Below the pieces are notes generated by a model that was given only the letters and a program-made list of their open reading frames with translations, was not told the DNA's origin and did no database searches. Shown here piece by piece: positions 46,723 to 57,169 of a DNA stretch of 64,000 bases. A program made the position numbers and the translations under genes. Every line of letters starts with the position of its first letter. Position 1 is the stretch's first letter. Source of the DNA: Keithomyces neogunnii (Eukaryota; Ascomycota; Sordariomycetes; Hypocreales; Clavicipitaceae); assembly GCA_020975405.1 (NCBI GenBank), contig JAIOWQ010000008.1, positions 1 through 64,000 of the forward strand, in the 5' to 3' direction.

Positions 46723-49169
46723 GGTGAAATTGAGCGCTGTTTTTCTGACGCGAGGGTAGTAAAGAAAGCTGCAATGGGCATGGAATGTGGTTTGATGACT
46801 TCAGGCCGTGACAAAGTTGATGAAAGGCGACAATATTGGTTGGCGAACTCGACATGCACAAGGAAAAGTTGACTTCAGCCTCGTGGAGACGGCCTGCGGG
46901 AGTTGACTGAAGAGCCAATAGGGGCCGCAGGCTTTTGGCGAGGCTATAGCCAGGTTGCCCCGCCAAAGCTCTCGAAGCTCCAGCTCATGCCGCTCGGTCA
47001 ATCCCGAACCGCCCCTCAAGCAGGCTCACCTCGACCGTCTCACGCTATCACAATAACAATTAGCCGAGATGGTATATCGTTATAGACACGGTTTACTGTA
47101 CATAAACTACATATTGGCTTGGTCTCGTCATTGGTTCGGCCGCTAAGCCAGCTCTCTAATGGCCAACTTGCCCGACGGTCTTTCTTGTTAGGGCTGCTGT
47201 TGGTCACTTTGGCCGAAGACATGACACAACGCAACACGCTAGGAGACTAACAATAGACAAAGGAAGTAGCAACGCGGCCCTTGAATTAATTTTATTACGT
47301 ATTAAATGTATGTTGGCTAGTAATTAGTCAGTAGAATATCCCAAGTTCCTAAAGCCTTCTTTTAGTACCACTTGACGTCAAGCGCCTGAGTAGCTTGTCC
47401 CTTGTTTGCTTAAGGTTGTTCATCCCTTCTACTTTATATTACATCTGACAAGGCTCCGGGCAGAAAAGTCTCGTTGGCGACATCTATTCCACTAAACCTA
47501 TGACTTGTTGTATAGCCAAGAGTAGTACGTGTTACGTCTAGTGGCCCAAGTGTTCCAAACCTCTTCCAAACCACAGGTGATAATGTCAATGAGCCCCGGG
47601 GATCGAATCATGTTGTCGTCGTTGATTTAATCCCAAAAATTGTCAAAGTCTTTTCCATTGTCCAAGGCGGGCGGTTGGCCTTGGTGGGATTTTTAGTCAC
47701 ATGGGAACATCAACCAGATTTCCTGGAAGAGAAAAAGCAGAGAAGGATTCAGTGCTCGACCAGGGGCCAGTTTGGCGATGCAAGCCTTGCAGCTAACCGC
47801 ATCTCGTTCGTCATGTGTGACGGGCTGCAAGACGCCAATGTTCATGTTTCTTTGGCGCTTCTCCAGGTGTACTAATTCGCCCTCAAGCGCTCGCAATTTC
47901 GTCACACCACTCCACGCTTCAGCGAATGAGAGGGTGGCTCTTAGCGCCCGTCCCGAGAGCGCTCGCTGCGTCCTCCAGTGGCTCCCCTGTGGCGTGATGC
48001 GTGTTGCTACCGGCGGCCGAATCACAACCCAGAACCTGTCAAGCCAGGTTCCCCCCAGCATCAATGTCATCCCCACCCTAATGGCTCGGTATCACGCAGC
48101 GATGCTTGGCACCATCCTTTCCATTTCTGTTCATGGCCCAATCCAGCCGTTTGCTGAGGTCGACAGGCTGGGACATTACCTATCCAACGATGCACAATGG
48201 AGGCTGTTTTGATGCGTTAGCTGCGTCGATATTGCGCAGCCTGTTAAGCGATGTCGAACAGCATGACCAGTCAGATACTTATGCAGAGTACTTGGTCCTC
48301 TCAGCTCTGTATGATATAACAACTAACCTCCAGATATCTCCTCACAGCCAACTCTTTTTACTACGTGAAACGACTGGCTCCCTTCCCCGCTCTCATGGTG
48401 CTCGTACCATGCGCTCATTCCATGGCTGGGCGAAGCTCCATGTTACGCTCGAGGCCTGTCCATCTGCCATCCCCTGTGTGACAATGTGCCGCCATTTGCA
48501 GAACCAATCTCTCACGCCAGCCAATCCCAGGCCATCGTCTACCGCTGAGAAGCTGCGAGTGCCTGCTGCCACATCCTTTCTCGCTCTGTAGCTTGCCCAC
48601 CCACGCCGGATGGCTTCTTCATAGTTCCATGTCATCCTCGGATTTGGCCGCCTCGATCTGCACCTCGCCGCCGTCTTCACCACTATTCTGCAAACGTGCC
48701 AGCATATTCATCCTTGCAGGGTTTATCCACTCTCCGAATGCGAATAATAAGCTCGTCCAGTCCCTGTGCTGCCCCCGCCAATGTGGCTGCTAACCATCAC
48801 GTCGATGTTGCGATTTATATTCTAGCCATATGCCTCCAGCTCCCAGCAGACCTCCGCTACCTCAGTTTCTCCGGCGCCTTGTTCTTGATTTCACTGCCAC
48901 TGTTTACACTGTAATCTACCGTCGTTATCGAGATTTTGACAGTACAACAAATGTGTTTCTGAGATATTCCTTGCCGTTTCATTCGTCGTTTACCCCGAGC
49001 TAGTAACCCACAAGTCGAACGCAACCCATCATCGTTGCGAAACAGGCGCAAGAGGCTGGGCTCGCCTCATGTTGTCCTGAGACATCACAAGTCCGCGCTC
49101 CGTCGCTGCATCTCTTTTCTTTGCTGTGTTTCAAGGCCATCCAATCCGAAGCTCCATTCGCTGGTCGAA
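46723..49169. other. Intergenic 2.4 kb between divergent genes
   Basis: No supported gene. Base composition is slightly AT-rich at 47270-47350. Short frames have no recognisable motifs. The last 200 bp are C/T-rich and are the likely leader of the ferric reductase-like gene. An in-frame upstream Met at 49035 would add 45 residues to that protein. Confidence 0.5.
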
Positions 49170-51722
49170 ATGGCTTCGAGTTTCCGATTTCCATCAATCC
49201 GTGGCGCGGTCACCCGAGTCGGCCACACCTCGTCGCACCTGACAAAGCGCATCAACATCCCTCTAGACCCTACAAGCCCGCCGGGCCTGCTGCAAGCCAA
49301 TGCCGTCGATCCCTGGAGCCAGTCCGGTAAATATGGGTTGGGATGGACATACTTCGCCCTTAGCCTGATGGGTTGTGTCTTGCTTGTTCGCGTTTGGCAT
49401 TACTGGCAGGACAAGATCCGCCAGGCTATTTACAAGCAAGAAGTTGAGGACCATTACCAAAATCTGTACAACCTTGAAGTTGACTACGCCATGGCTATGC
49501 AAACTGGGCAGTCGCAGCGGTTCTTCCCCGAAGGGCCCGGCTTGGGGAACAAGAATTTTCGCCCCAAGGCTCACTTCTCTTCCGTGGGCTTTGTCAACGA
49601 TACTTTGGCCTTGTTTCGATGGGTCTTCTACCGACCGATTCCTGATATTGTATGGAGGAAACATCGCTTTACCTTTTCGTCTCTGGCAGTGCTGGCTTGT
49701 GGTTTTGTTGCCCTTGTCTTTGTCGCTCTGTACTGCTTCCTTCAGCAGCCCTTGTTCTGGGAAAGCATCCGATTTGGCTCACCACCCGTGGCTATTCGAT
49801 CAGGAATGCTGGCGGTGGCCATGACACCCTGGATTATTGTGACCAGCATGAAGGCCAACATCCTTACCTTGATTATTGGTATTGGCCCAGAGCGCCTCAA
49901 TGTGTTCCATCGCTGGCTGGGCTATCTGTGCCTGTTCTTGTCGTTGGTTCATATGGTCCCTTTTTACATCCAGCCAGTTTGGCAAGATGGCGGCATGACG
50001 GTCTTCAACCAGATATTCCCCGATGGCAGTGGCATCATCTATGGAACCGGCATTGCCTGTATTGTTCCGTTAATTTGGCTCTGTGTGGCATCGCTTCCGT
50101 GGATCCGGCGAGTTGCGTACGAAGTCTTTGTCATTCTGCACATCCCAGCAGGTATTGCGTATGTTGGCCTCTTGTTCTGGCACACAAAGAATGCTCTCTT
50201 GACCTGGGATTACCTCTACGCCACCATTGCCATCTGGGCGTTTGCCTACTTTGTGCGACTTTTCAAGCTCAACTGGTTCAAACCGTGGCGCAACTCCTTC
50301 ATGGTTGGCGACGAGGCGGCAGTCACTCTCATGTCCGAGAACGCCATTAAAATTACGATCCCTACCCAGATGAGATGGAAGCCCGGGCAATACGTCTATC
50401 TTCGAATGCCTGGCATCTCTCTTTTAGACAATCATCCATTCACAATTTCGTCGCTTTGTAGTGAAGACTTCCCATCAGAGTACGGCGAGAGCTATCGTGA
50501 CTGTGTGCTTGTTTTCAAGCCATTCAAGGGCTTCACTCGCAAAGTTTTGGATACCGCAGTCGCCAAGGGACCCTTCCACACTTACCGGGCCTTTTTGGAC
50601 GGCCCTTATGGGGGCATGCGCAGAGATCTAGCTGCTTTCGACACCTGCATACTCATAGCAGGCGGCAGTGGCATCACTTCATTGATGTCCCAGCTACTCA
50701 ACCTCATCAAGCGTATGCGAGATGGCAAGGCAATTACGAGAAAGGTGGTGGTCGTTTGGGCATTCAAGAGATTCGAAGCCATGGACTGGTTCAGGGAGGA
50801 GCTTCGCATTTGCCGAGAATCGGCGCCACCTGAGAGTGTGACATGCAAATTCTTCATAACGGCCGCTGTTCGGCACCGGGAGGCAGGCGGAATGACTGCC
50901 CCTATCAACGGCCATAATTCCAGAGCTCTCAACCACATGCTGCATGACAAGCTGGATGGCTTCGTGGCCGGTATCGCCTCTAAACGCAACTCGGCTCTAA
51001 TTCAAGCCGAAGCCCAAGGCGACCCTGATAGAGAGCGCCAGCTCCGTGAGGAAAGCGAAGACCGCATTACGGCCCTCCCCCAACAAAAGTATCTCCAACC
51101 GCATCAGTATCCTCCGCCGCCGCCGCCACCCTCGAATCACCTTGGGCCCAACGGATACCCCGAGGACACAAAGCTTGATGAGCAGGGCGCCAAACGCCAT
51201 GAAGAATTCCACTTTCCTCCTCTTCACAGAGAAAAAAACCCTCATTTCAACTACGCTCCCCCCAACCCTCAACCCACTCTCGAGCTCTCCGAGCAAGAAG
51301 AGTCGCTGGCTGTCCGGGCTCCTGAACTCGCCCACTTGAGGCACTCTACCGTCCCAGAAGGTGCCAAACAGCGGCCTACATCTACTATTGGCCCGCCAGC
51401 AGGCTTTGACTTTGGGTTTCCGGAAACGCCCACAGAGTTCCAAAAGAGCTTGATGAGATCGGCATTCCCCATCCCCCACGAAATTGATGGCGGCTGGTCC
51501 ATGGAATATGGCCGCCCTGAGCTAGGGTACATGCTCAAGGAATGGGCAACAGGTGGCTCAGACGGGCGAGGTATCTTGGGCAGAAGAACTGCTGTATTTG
51601 TCTGTGGTCCTCCTTCGATGAGGGTCGGCGTTGCAAACACAGTGGCGAGATTGCAAGCGGAAATTTGGGGAGACGACGAACTCGAGGAGATCTTCCTCCA
51701 CACCGAAAACTATGCCTTGTAG
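49170..51722 (+). CDS. Ferric reductase / NADPH oxidase-like flavocytochrome
   Basis: A single exon encodes 850 aa. The start at 49170 (MASSFRFPSIRG) is preferred over an in-frame Met at 49035, because the extra 45 residues are low-complexity and Arg-rich. An N-terminal helix at about 60-80 is followed by the ferric-reductase membrane domain. Its haem histidines are visible in FHRWLGY, SLVHMVPFY, FVILHIPAG and LLFWHTKN. HPFTISSL is the FAD-binding motif. GGSGITSLMSQL and VCGPPSMRVG are NAD(P)H-binding motifs. Between the last two lies an unusually long proline-rich, probably disordered insert (about residues 590-800). It moves electrons from NADPH across the membrane to Fe(III)/Cu(II) or oxygen. 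Fre-type metalloreductase is more likely than a true NOX because no EF hands are present. Confidence 0.88.
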   Translation: MASSFRFPSIRGAVTRVGHTSSHLTKRINIPLDPTSPPGLLQANAVDPWSQSGKYGLGWTYFALSLMGCVLLVRVWHYWQDKIRQAIYKQEVEDHYQNLYNLEVDYAMAMQTGQSQRFFPEGPGLGNKNFRPKAHFSSVGFVNDTLALFRWVFYRPIPDIVWRKHRFTFSSLAVLACGFVALVFVALYCFLQQPLFWESIRFGSPPVAIRSGMLAVAMTPWIIVTSMKANILTLIIGIGPERLNVFHRWLGYLCLFLSLVHMVPFYIQPVWQDGGMTVFNQIFPDGSGIIYGTGIACIVPLIWLCVASLPWIRRVAYEVFVILHIPAGIAYVGLLFWHTKNALLTWDYLYATIAIWAFAYFVRLFKLNWFKPWRNSFMVGDEAAVTLMSENAIKITIPTQMRWKPGQYVYLRMPGISLLDNHPFTISSLCSEDFPSEYGESYRDCVLVFKPFKGFTRKVLDTAVAKGPFHTYRAFLDGPYGGMRRDLAAFDTCILIAGGSGITSLMSQLLNLIKRMRDGKAITRKVVVVWAFKRFEAMDWFREELRICRESAPPESVTCKFFITAAVRHREAGGMTAPINGHNSRALNHMLHDKLDGFVAGIASKRNSALIQAEAQGDPDRERQLREESEDRITALPQQKYLQPHQYPPPPPPPSNHLGPNGYPEDTKLDEQGAKRHEEFHFPPLHREKNPHFNYAPPNPQPTLELSEQEESLAVRAPELAHLRHSTVPEGAKQRPTSTIGPPAGFDFGFPETPTEFQKSLMRSAFPIPHEIDGGWSMEYGRPELGYMLKEWATGGSDGRGILGRRTAVFVCGPPSMRVGVANTVARLQAEIWGDDELEEIFLHTENYAL

Positions 51723-52419
51723 AATGAAAGTGCATGTGATAGCGATATCATGGGGGTGAATGTGCGAGGTTATATGCAGGCGCGGGATGGGATACATCAC
51801 GACCTTGGGTGCGAGTCGGGAAGCGTATATACCTAGTGTTGATTGACACTTTTCCCCATGTTTTCTAATTATGCCAATACAATCGGATACCCATCTTGTT
51901 CAAGAGAATCAAACTTGCTGGTTTACCACTGACCGGGCCATTTTTGGCAACACACCTTGGAATTACCGCATACACCGCCACAAGAGGGCGTGAACAGGCG
52001 ATTCCGAGACAAGACATCTGAAGCCTGCATTGCCTTGGCCTTTCACATGCGCTCACCCAATCACCGCGTATCCCCAGTCACAGTTACACTTGCCTTTTCG
52101 TGGTACAAATGTTTTTATTGGGGGGGGAGAAGACTTATTTTCGAGTTCGGGCAAACCCTGCCAACGGGTTCAGTCAAAGGGCGATGCTGCACTGACGCAA
52201 TTAGACGTTGCATGCGAACCCTGATGGGCAGCCCATCATGGTCTCGTGGGAACCTTTATCGGCAAAGTCGGTAGGAAAACTTGCATCCCATTTCAATTCT
52301 CAATTCTCCCGCTCTCAGTCCGAACAATTCTTTTTCGACGTCATTCTCAACGCCTCAAGTTGGTTATCCCAGCCGCTACACCTGTCCCTACGTCCTTGAC
52401 ACCTTGAGGAGACTTCGAC
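51723..52419. other. Intergenic
   Basis: The 3' flank of the ferric reductase gene and upstream region of the next small gene. No gene or repeat is seen beyond a G run at about 52121-52128. Confidence 0.5.
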
Positions 52420-52952
52420 ATGTGCCCCGAACGAGACCTTGATAAGATTGCCAAAGGTTGGACAATAGCCAAGATCTATTCCCGGGAGCGCCTGAAACGA
52501 GTATATGAATGGGAGAATGACCAGCTAGAAAAGGCCGAGCGGGAGGGCAAGCTGGTTTTGGAGACGGTGTGCTTATTCGTGCACGCATGCGTCAAGCGTG
52601 GCCAGTATCAGTACGTGTAAACACCACTTGTTGCGCATCTGCGACGATAGCAGCGACTCCGTGTATGCTAATCTGGACAGGCTACCATTCGAGTTTTGGC
52701 GAGTGTTGCATGCTGAGTACGGCATAGTGGTGTATCCTTCTGCCTTGACGGAGGATATTGATGTCCAGGGACTGGGCGTTGATGTCACTTTCATGGATGC
52801 CTACTGTGGACATATCGGTATGTATTTACAGCCCTGTCGCTGTTGTCCGCCGCTGACCGTATGTAGTCATGCATGGCAGATGTTGCGGCTCCGATCCTCC
52901 GGCGTGTCCGATGCAGTTCCTCCAAGAGCCACCGCCGATGTACTCTAAATGA
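52420..52952 (+). CDS. Uncharacterised small protein, three-exon model
   Basis: Exons 52420-52610, 52681-52817 and 52867-52952 give 137 aa. Splice sites are GTACGT..GACAG and GTATGT..TGTAG. The frame stays open over both joins and closes at TGA 52950-52952. The first exon is rich in charged helical sequence (RERLKRVYEWENDQLEKAER). The second reads LPFEFWRVLHAEYGIVVYPS. The third is short and Cys/Pro-rich (GRCCGSDPPACPMQFLQEPP). I do not recognise the family and assign no function. Continuity of three separate frames through good splice sites is the main evidence. The start could lie further upstream if another exon exists. Confidence 0.5.
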
Positions 52953-53122
52953 AAGAGAGGGAAGCCTGTATTGACAGAGTACGAGAACACATGACGGAAT
53001 GAGCGAATATGGTTCAGTGCAAACGGCGTTTGAGGGGTGTAGGCATTTAGGTTATACAAGATACGCATACATACATGCGTGTAGCTAAATGGCAGTATTG
53101 GTTAAAATAAATCACATCAACA

Positions 53123-53670
53123 TCATGACTTGACCTTCTCGCCCAAGGCGCCATCTCTGTTTGCTCTCCATACACCTTCTTCGCCCTCAAACTCCTCCCT
53201 CTTCCATATCTCGACCTTGGATTTGCACTCCTCTAATGCTTCCTCTCCAGCTCTCCACGCAGCTTGCCGATGCGGCGATGACACGGCTATCAGGATGCTT
53301 TCCTCGCCAATAGGCACAGTCCCCAGTCGATGAATCATGGCTATACTCTTCAGACGGTGCTTGACCAGCAATTCCTTGGTGATGGATAGCATGGTCCTCA
53401 GAGCGAGTTTGTTGTATGCGGTGTATGTGAGTTCTTTGACGGGCTTCCCGGCAAAGCTGTCTCTTGTTGTGCCTGTCCAAAGTTAGCTACGGGTTTTGTG
53501 TTGGAAGTCTTCACCCTGTAGTATACCATACCTGCAAAGAGCACAATCGCGCCAGCTGCTGGGCTGCGAACCCTATCCATTACTGCTTGCGCATTGAGAT
53601 GGTCTCGTGTCAAGGCTACATGGCAGCCTTCTGAGGAAAGCTCCCAAATCTCCTCGTCCTGGGCCGCCAT
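53123..53670 (-). CDS. Molybdopterin synthase large (catalytic) subunit
   Basis: Minus-strand exons 53670-53532 and 53472-53123 give 162 aa; the 59-bp intron (GTATGG..ACAG) joins VLFAG to GTTRDSFAGK. This is the MoaE/MOCS2B family (CnxH in Aspergillus). It transfers sulfur from the thiocarboxylated small subunit to precursor Z to make molybdopterin. Family motifs seen are FAGTTRDSF, LTYTAYNKLAL, IHRLGTVPIGEESILIAVSS with SPHR, and IWKREEFEGE, whose Lys is the conserved active-site residue of MoaE. All are intact. Length is typical. The gene is divergent from the RNA-binding G-patch gene. Confidence 0.95.
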
Positions 53671-54130
53671 TATGATATGCGATTTTGGATGAATTGGGTT
53701 GGGGCGTGAGTCGAGATGTCCAGGTGGGCGGCGGGGACCTCCGATGGGTGAGGTGGGAGCTCATGTAGCATGCATCGTCTACCAACACCAACAGCAGGGA
53801 CTGGCCAAATTCTCCGTTTCAAACGTTTAAAGTGTAAATGCATAAACTCTAAATTTAACCACAAAGCCAGGCACAGCGACTGTATTTTTTACACCTTTGC
53901 ACTTGCAGCTTGTGCACGACATGGACAAGGGTTGTCTGAGCCTGCTTGTGGATGACTAAGGCATTGGCAGTTTGAGCCGTGAACAGACTTCCGTCCCGAA
54001 AATAAACTTCTGGCCATAATCCATCCTTGCCTCATGCATCACCCGCCACCTTCACCTTCTACTTTTGCCAATCTCCTTCAGCTCCAGCTGCATAATCTAT
54101 GAGCAGCCAGTGACGCCTTATTTTGAACTG
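53671..54130. promoter_or_regulatory. Shared intergenic promoter region between divergent genes
   Basis: Only 460 bp separate the starts of the molybdopterin synthase gene (minus) and the G-patch protein gene (plus), so both promoters must lie here. I see no clear TATA box or repeat. Confidence 0.4.
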
Positions 54131-56892
54131 ATGCGCGACGACCACCGCGGACGAACCCCCGACCGCGGGCGGTATGTAAACGATGGGGATGTCATGGGAG
54201 CCTCGCGAGGCAGAGACAAAGACGGCCACGACCGGCAGGACAACCACTATCGATCGCGTCATGGTAAAGACATGATCCGCGCCTTTTGTGGAGACTGATA
54301 CAGCCTTCAGCCCTCTTAACACGGAGCTTTTCGTGTCAAGACTAGACAAGTGAAGTTCGCTAACTTTACCCACGGGGCGTCAAGACTATTCCAGGTCTCC
54401 TTCAAGGCACAATTTTTACGATGACCAACGGGAGAGCCCATCGCAAGGCCACCGTCAAGACATGGGCGGCAGAAGGAATCACCACGACCGTTATGATGGC
54501 CCGGATGACGGGTACAAAAGGCGAAATCGTAGCCCCCGTTCTCGATCAACACATTGGAATGACCGAGATCATTCCTACGAAGACATGTACGACGACACAC
54601 ACCGCAGCGAGAGCAAAGGTCGAGGACGGTATGGCGACGATGACTATGATCGCCATGATGGTCGTGGAGCGAGATCGCGCAGCCCGTACGGCGGTCATCG
54701 CAGCAGCCTCTTGCGCGACGCAGGACAGCCCACAGACACGGTGATCCTTGAGGGTGTGCCACACAGCGTGTCGCCTGCGGAGGTGTGTGGGAGTTTGTGG
54801 AGAGCGGAAAGCCCTGGAAGGAACCAAAACTGATGCGGGTTGATAGCTTCGAGAGGCCTTGATTGCTAGTTCCATCGCGGCCGAATTTCCGCGTGTCAAT
54901 ATCAGAATGTCGTCCTCAAGAGGTCAGTCCAGCGGAAGTACTTTGACTCCTTCCACGCGGACAGTGCTCACAAAAGAAGCAGGATATCGGCGAGCATTTG
55001 TTCAGTTTGAAGATGTTGATCAAGCTGCTGCTTTTGTTCAAGAGCATTTCCCAATCATTGCCATTGAGCTCCAGCACCCAACTGATGACGCACCAGACGG
55101 TAAACTGAAAGCGAACGTTCACTTTGCTCGGAACCGAGAGGACGGCGAGGCTCGACAAATTCGAGCCCCGGACTGGACATGCCCACAGGTATGTATCCCA
55201 GAAATCTGTGGACTGATAAAGTGGCCTAATCTCTTTAGTGTGACTTCCTGAACTTTTCTACGAGGACGAGGTGCAAGATATGTGGCGCTCAACCAGCAGG
55301 TAATATTGATTGGCGTTTGCTGATGGACATTGCATGCTAACACGAGGTCAGCATCTAACTGGGAACAAAGCCTGACCGGTGCGGCCGATGTCGCTGATGG
55401 CCCGGAGGCAGTGTCGCAAATTTTGGTCGTCTATCCGCTGGCGTCCTTCGTCACCGAAGACATGCTCGCCAAGGATATCAAGCTTCTAGAGAAGTCGGAC
55501 GAGCCTAAAAGTGCCGCAAACGGACCGACAAAGCTCAAGTCCACTGCGCCTGGAGCAGATGCCTCTCGATATGGAGCCAAGCCGGGGTCGTTACACCGCG
55601 TCTTTCTCATGCGCGAAGTCACTTCGGGAGAAAGCTTCAAATACGGCTTTGCCGAGTTCTGGACCCTCGAGGATGCAGCTGCCGCGGTCACCAAGTTTCG
55701 CATGTCGCGCTCGTTCAATGTCGCAGGCTGTGCCGTTACTGTTGCGCCGACGCACATGGGAGTGTTTTTACCCGAGGAGCGCGAACTCACGCCAAATATT
55801 GAACACATGTCTTTCAACCCGCTCTTCAACCAGTCTCTGCGCGTGAGATATCGGGATATTCACGTCTTCCCAAGTCAGTTGGTAGTCACCTCTGAACCAC
55901 CAGCAGACCGCAACGCCAGCACTGCCAAGTCTGCCGAAGATGAGACAGGCAGTAAGAAACCTAAGAAGCGTAAAGCAGAGGGGACCCTGTCATCGTCCAC
56001 AGCCAAAAAGTCGGTCCCCATGGCTGGCCAAATGGCTGTCTGGCAGCGTAAACATGACGAGCTTCGTGGCGTTGGGGAAGGCCAAGTGGTACAAGGCCAG
56101 TCTCACTCGATGCAAAAATCAGGTCCGATCAAGATTTCCCTATCCAATTCCACGAAACTCGGAGCACCCTCTGTCGCCCTCGCATCGGCTCAACGACTAT
56201 CACCGAGTGAGAACTCACCCGGCAATGAAACCGCCGCGTCCGCGTCACAGGATGCATCTCCGGGCGAGCCCCAACCCCAGCAGCCTCCAAGTGATAACGC
56301 CCCCCTCCAAGAAGAGACATACCTGGACAGAGAGAGACTCATGTGTCTTATCTGCATGCGTAAATACAAATCGATCGACGAGGTCGATATCCACGAAAAG
56401 TCTCGGAACCACAAGACCGCCATGGAAGATGACGAAAAAGTCAAGGTGGCCCTTCCCCGACTTGCTGCACGGGACAAACGACTACAGAAGCAAGTCGAGG
56501 CCCAAACCACGCAATACCGCGACAGAGCTAGAGAACGACGTGACATTTACAATCAGCCCAATAGACCGAGCCAGCCAGCCAAAGCAAAGCCCGACTCAAA
56601 GGTTGCGGAGGAAACGAAGCCGCCCATTACCAAGACTCCTGCTGCATCCAAAGGGGCCGGCATGCTCGCCAAGATGGGTTGGACCACAGGCACAGGCTTG
56701 GGGGCCAATGGCGACGGACGCACAGAGGCTATTGCGACGACTGCGTACCAAGAGGGCGTGGGTTTAGGTGCCGAGGGTAGCAACTTGGGTGACGCGGCCG
56801 AGTTGGCGGAGAGGAAGACGAAGGGGTCTTACTCTGATTACTTGACCAATGTGCAGGATAAGGCGAGGGAGCGGTATAACCAGATGAATTGA
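54131..56892 (+). CDS. RBM5/RBM10-like RNA-binding G-patch protein
   Basis: Exons 54131-54263, 54385-54782, 54847-55188, 55239-55299 and 55352-56892 give 824 aa. Residues 1-165 are an Arg/Ser/Asp/Tyr-rich region. The first RRM starts at TVILEGVPHSVSPAE and continues LREALIASSIAAE across intron 2. A RanBP2-type zinc finger (DWTCPQ-CDFLNF..CKICG, about 286-310) is rebuilt across intron 3. A second RRM covers about 333-445. A C2H2 finger (MCLICMRKY..HEKSRNH) lies at 642-665 and a G-patch (KGAGMLAKMGWTTGTGLG) at 745-790. This order is that of RBM5/RBM10 splicing regulators acting in early spliceosome assembly. The first acceptor (54384) was picked because it alone restores frame. A 54-nt in-frame segment in exon 3 might be spliced optionally. 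Confidence 0.88.
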
Positions 56893-57169
56893 TGTAGTTT
56901 AGCAGGAGTGTACGATGAGATGAGCACAAAACATCATGAACTGGCAATCACTTGGGTGTCCACATGTGGAGGAAATGCCTTCTATAAGTGCTATTATGCT
57001 CTGAAGAGGGTATCTAAATCATCAAGTTGAAAATGCCGACAAATTACACACACCCACCGTCCCACCCAATGTATCATAACACGCATGCTGAGCATGCATT
57101 GCGCATTAAAACCAGACATATACATGATGCAGAATTGGGGTAAAACTTGCAGTCCGAGTAAATCATTGT
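56893..57169. other. Short convergent intergenic region
   Basis: Under 280 bp separates the 3' ends of the G-patch gene and the aspartic protease gene. No feature is seen except the read-through frame discussed in the findings. Confidence 0.5.

Noticed and set aside
49035..49169. Upstream in-frame Met extending the ferric reductase by 45 residues
   Set aside because: The extension is Arg- and Cys-rich low-quality sequence; the later Met gives a normal N-terminus. It remains possible.
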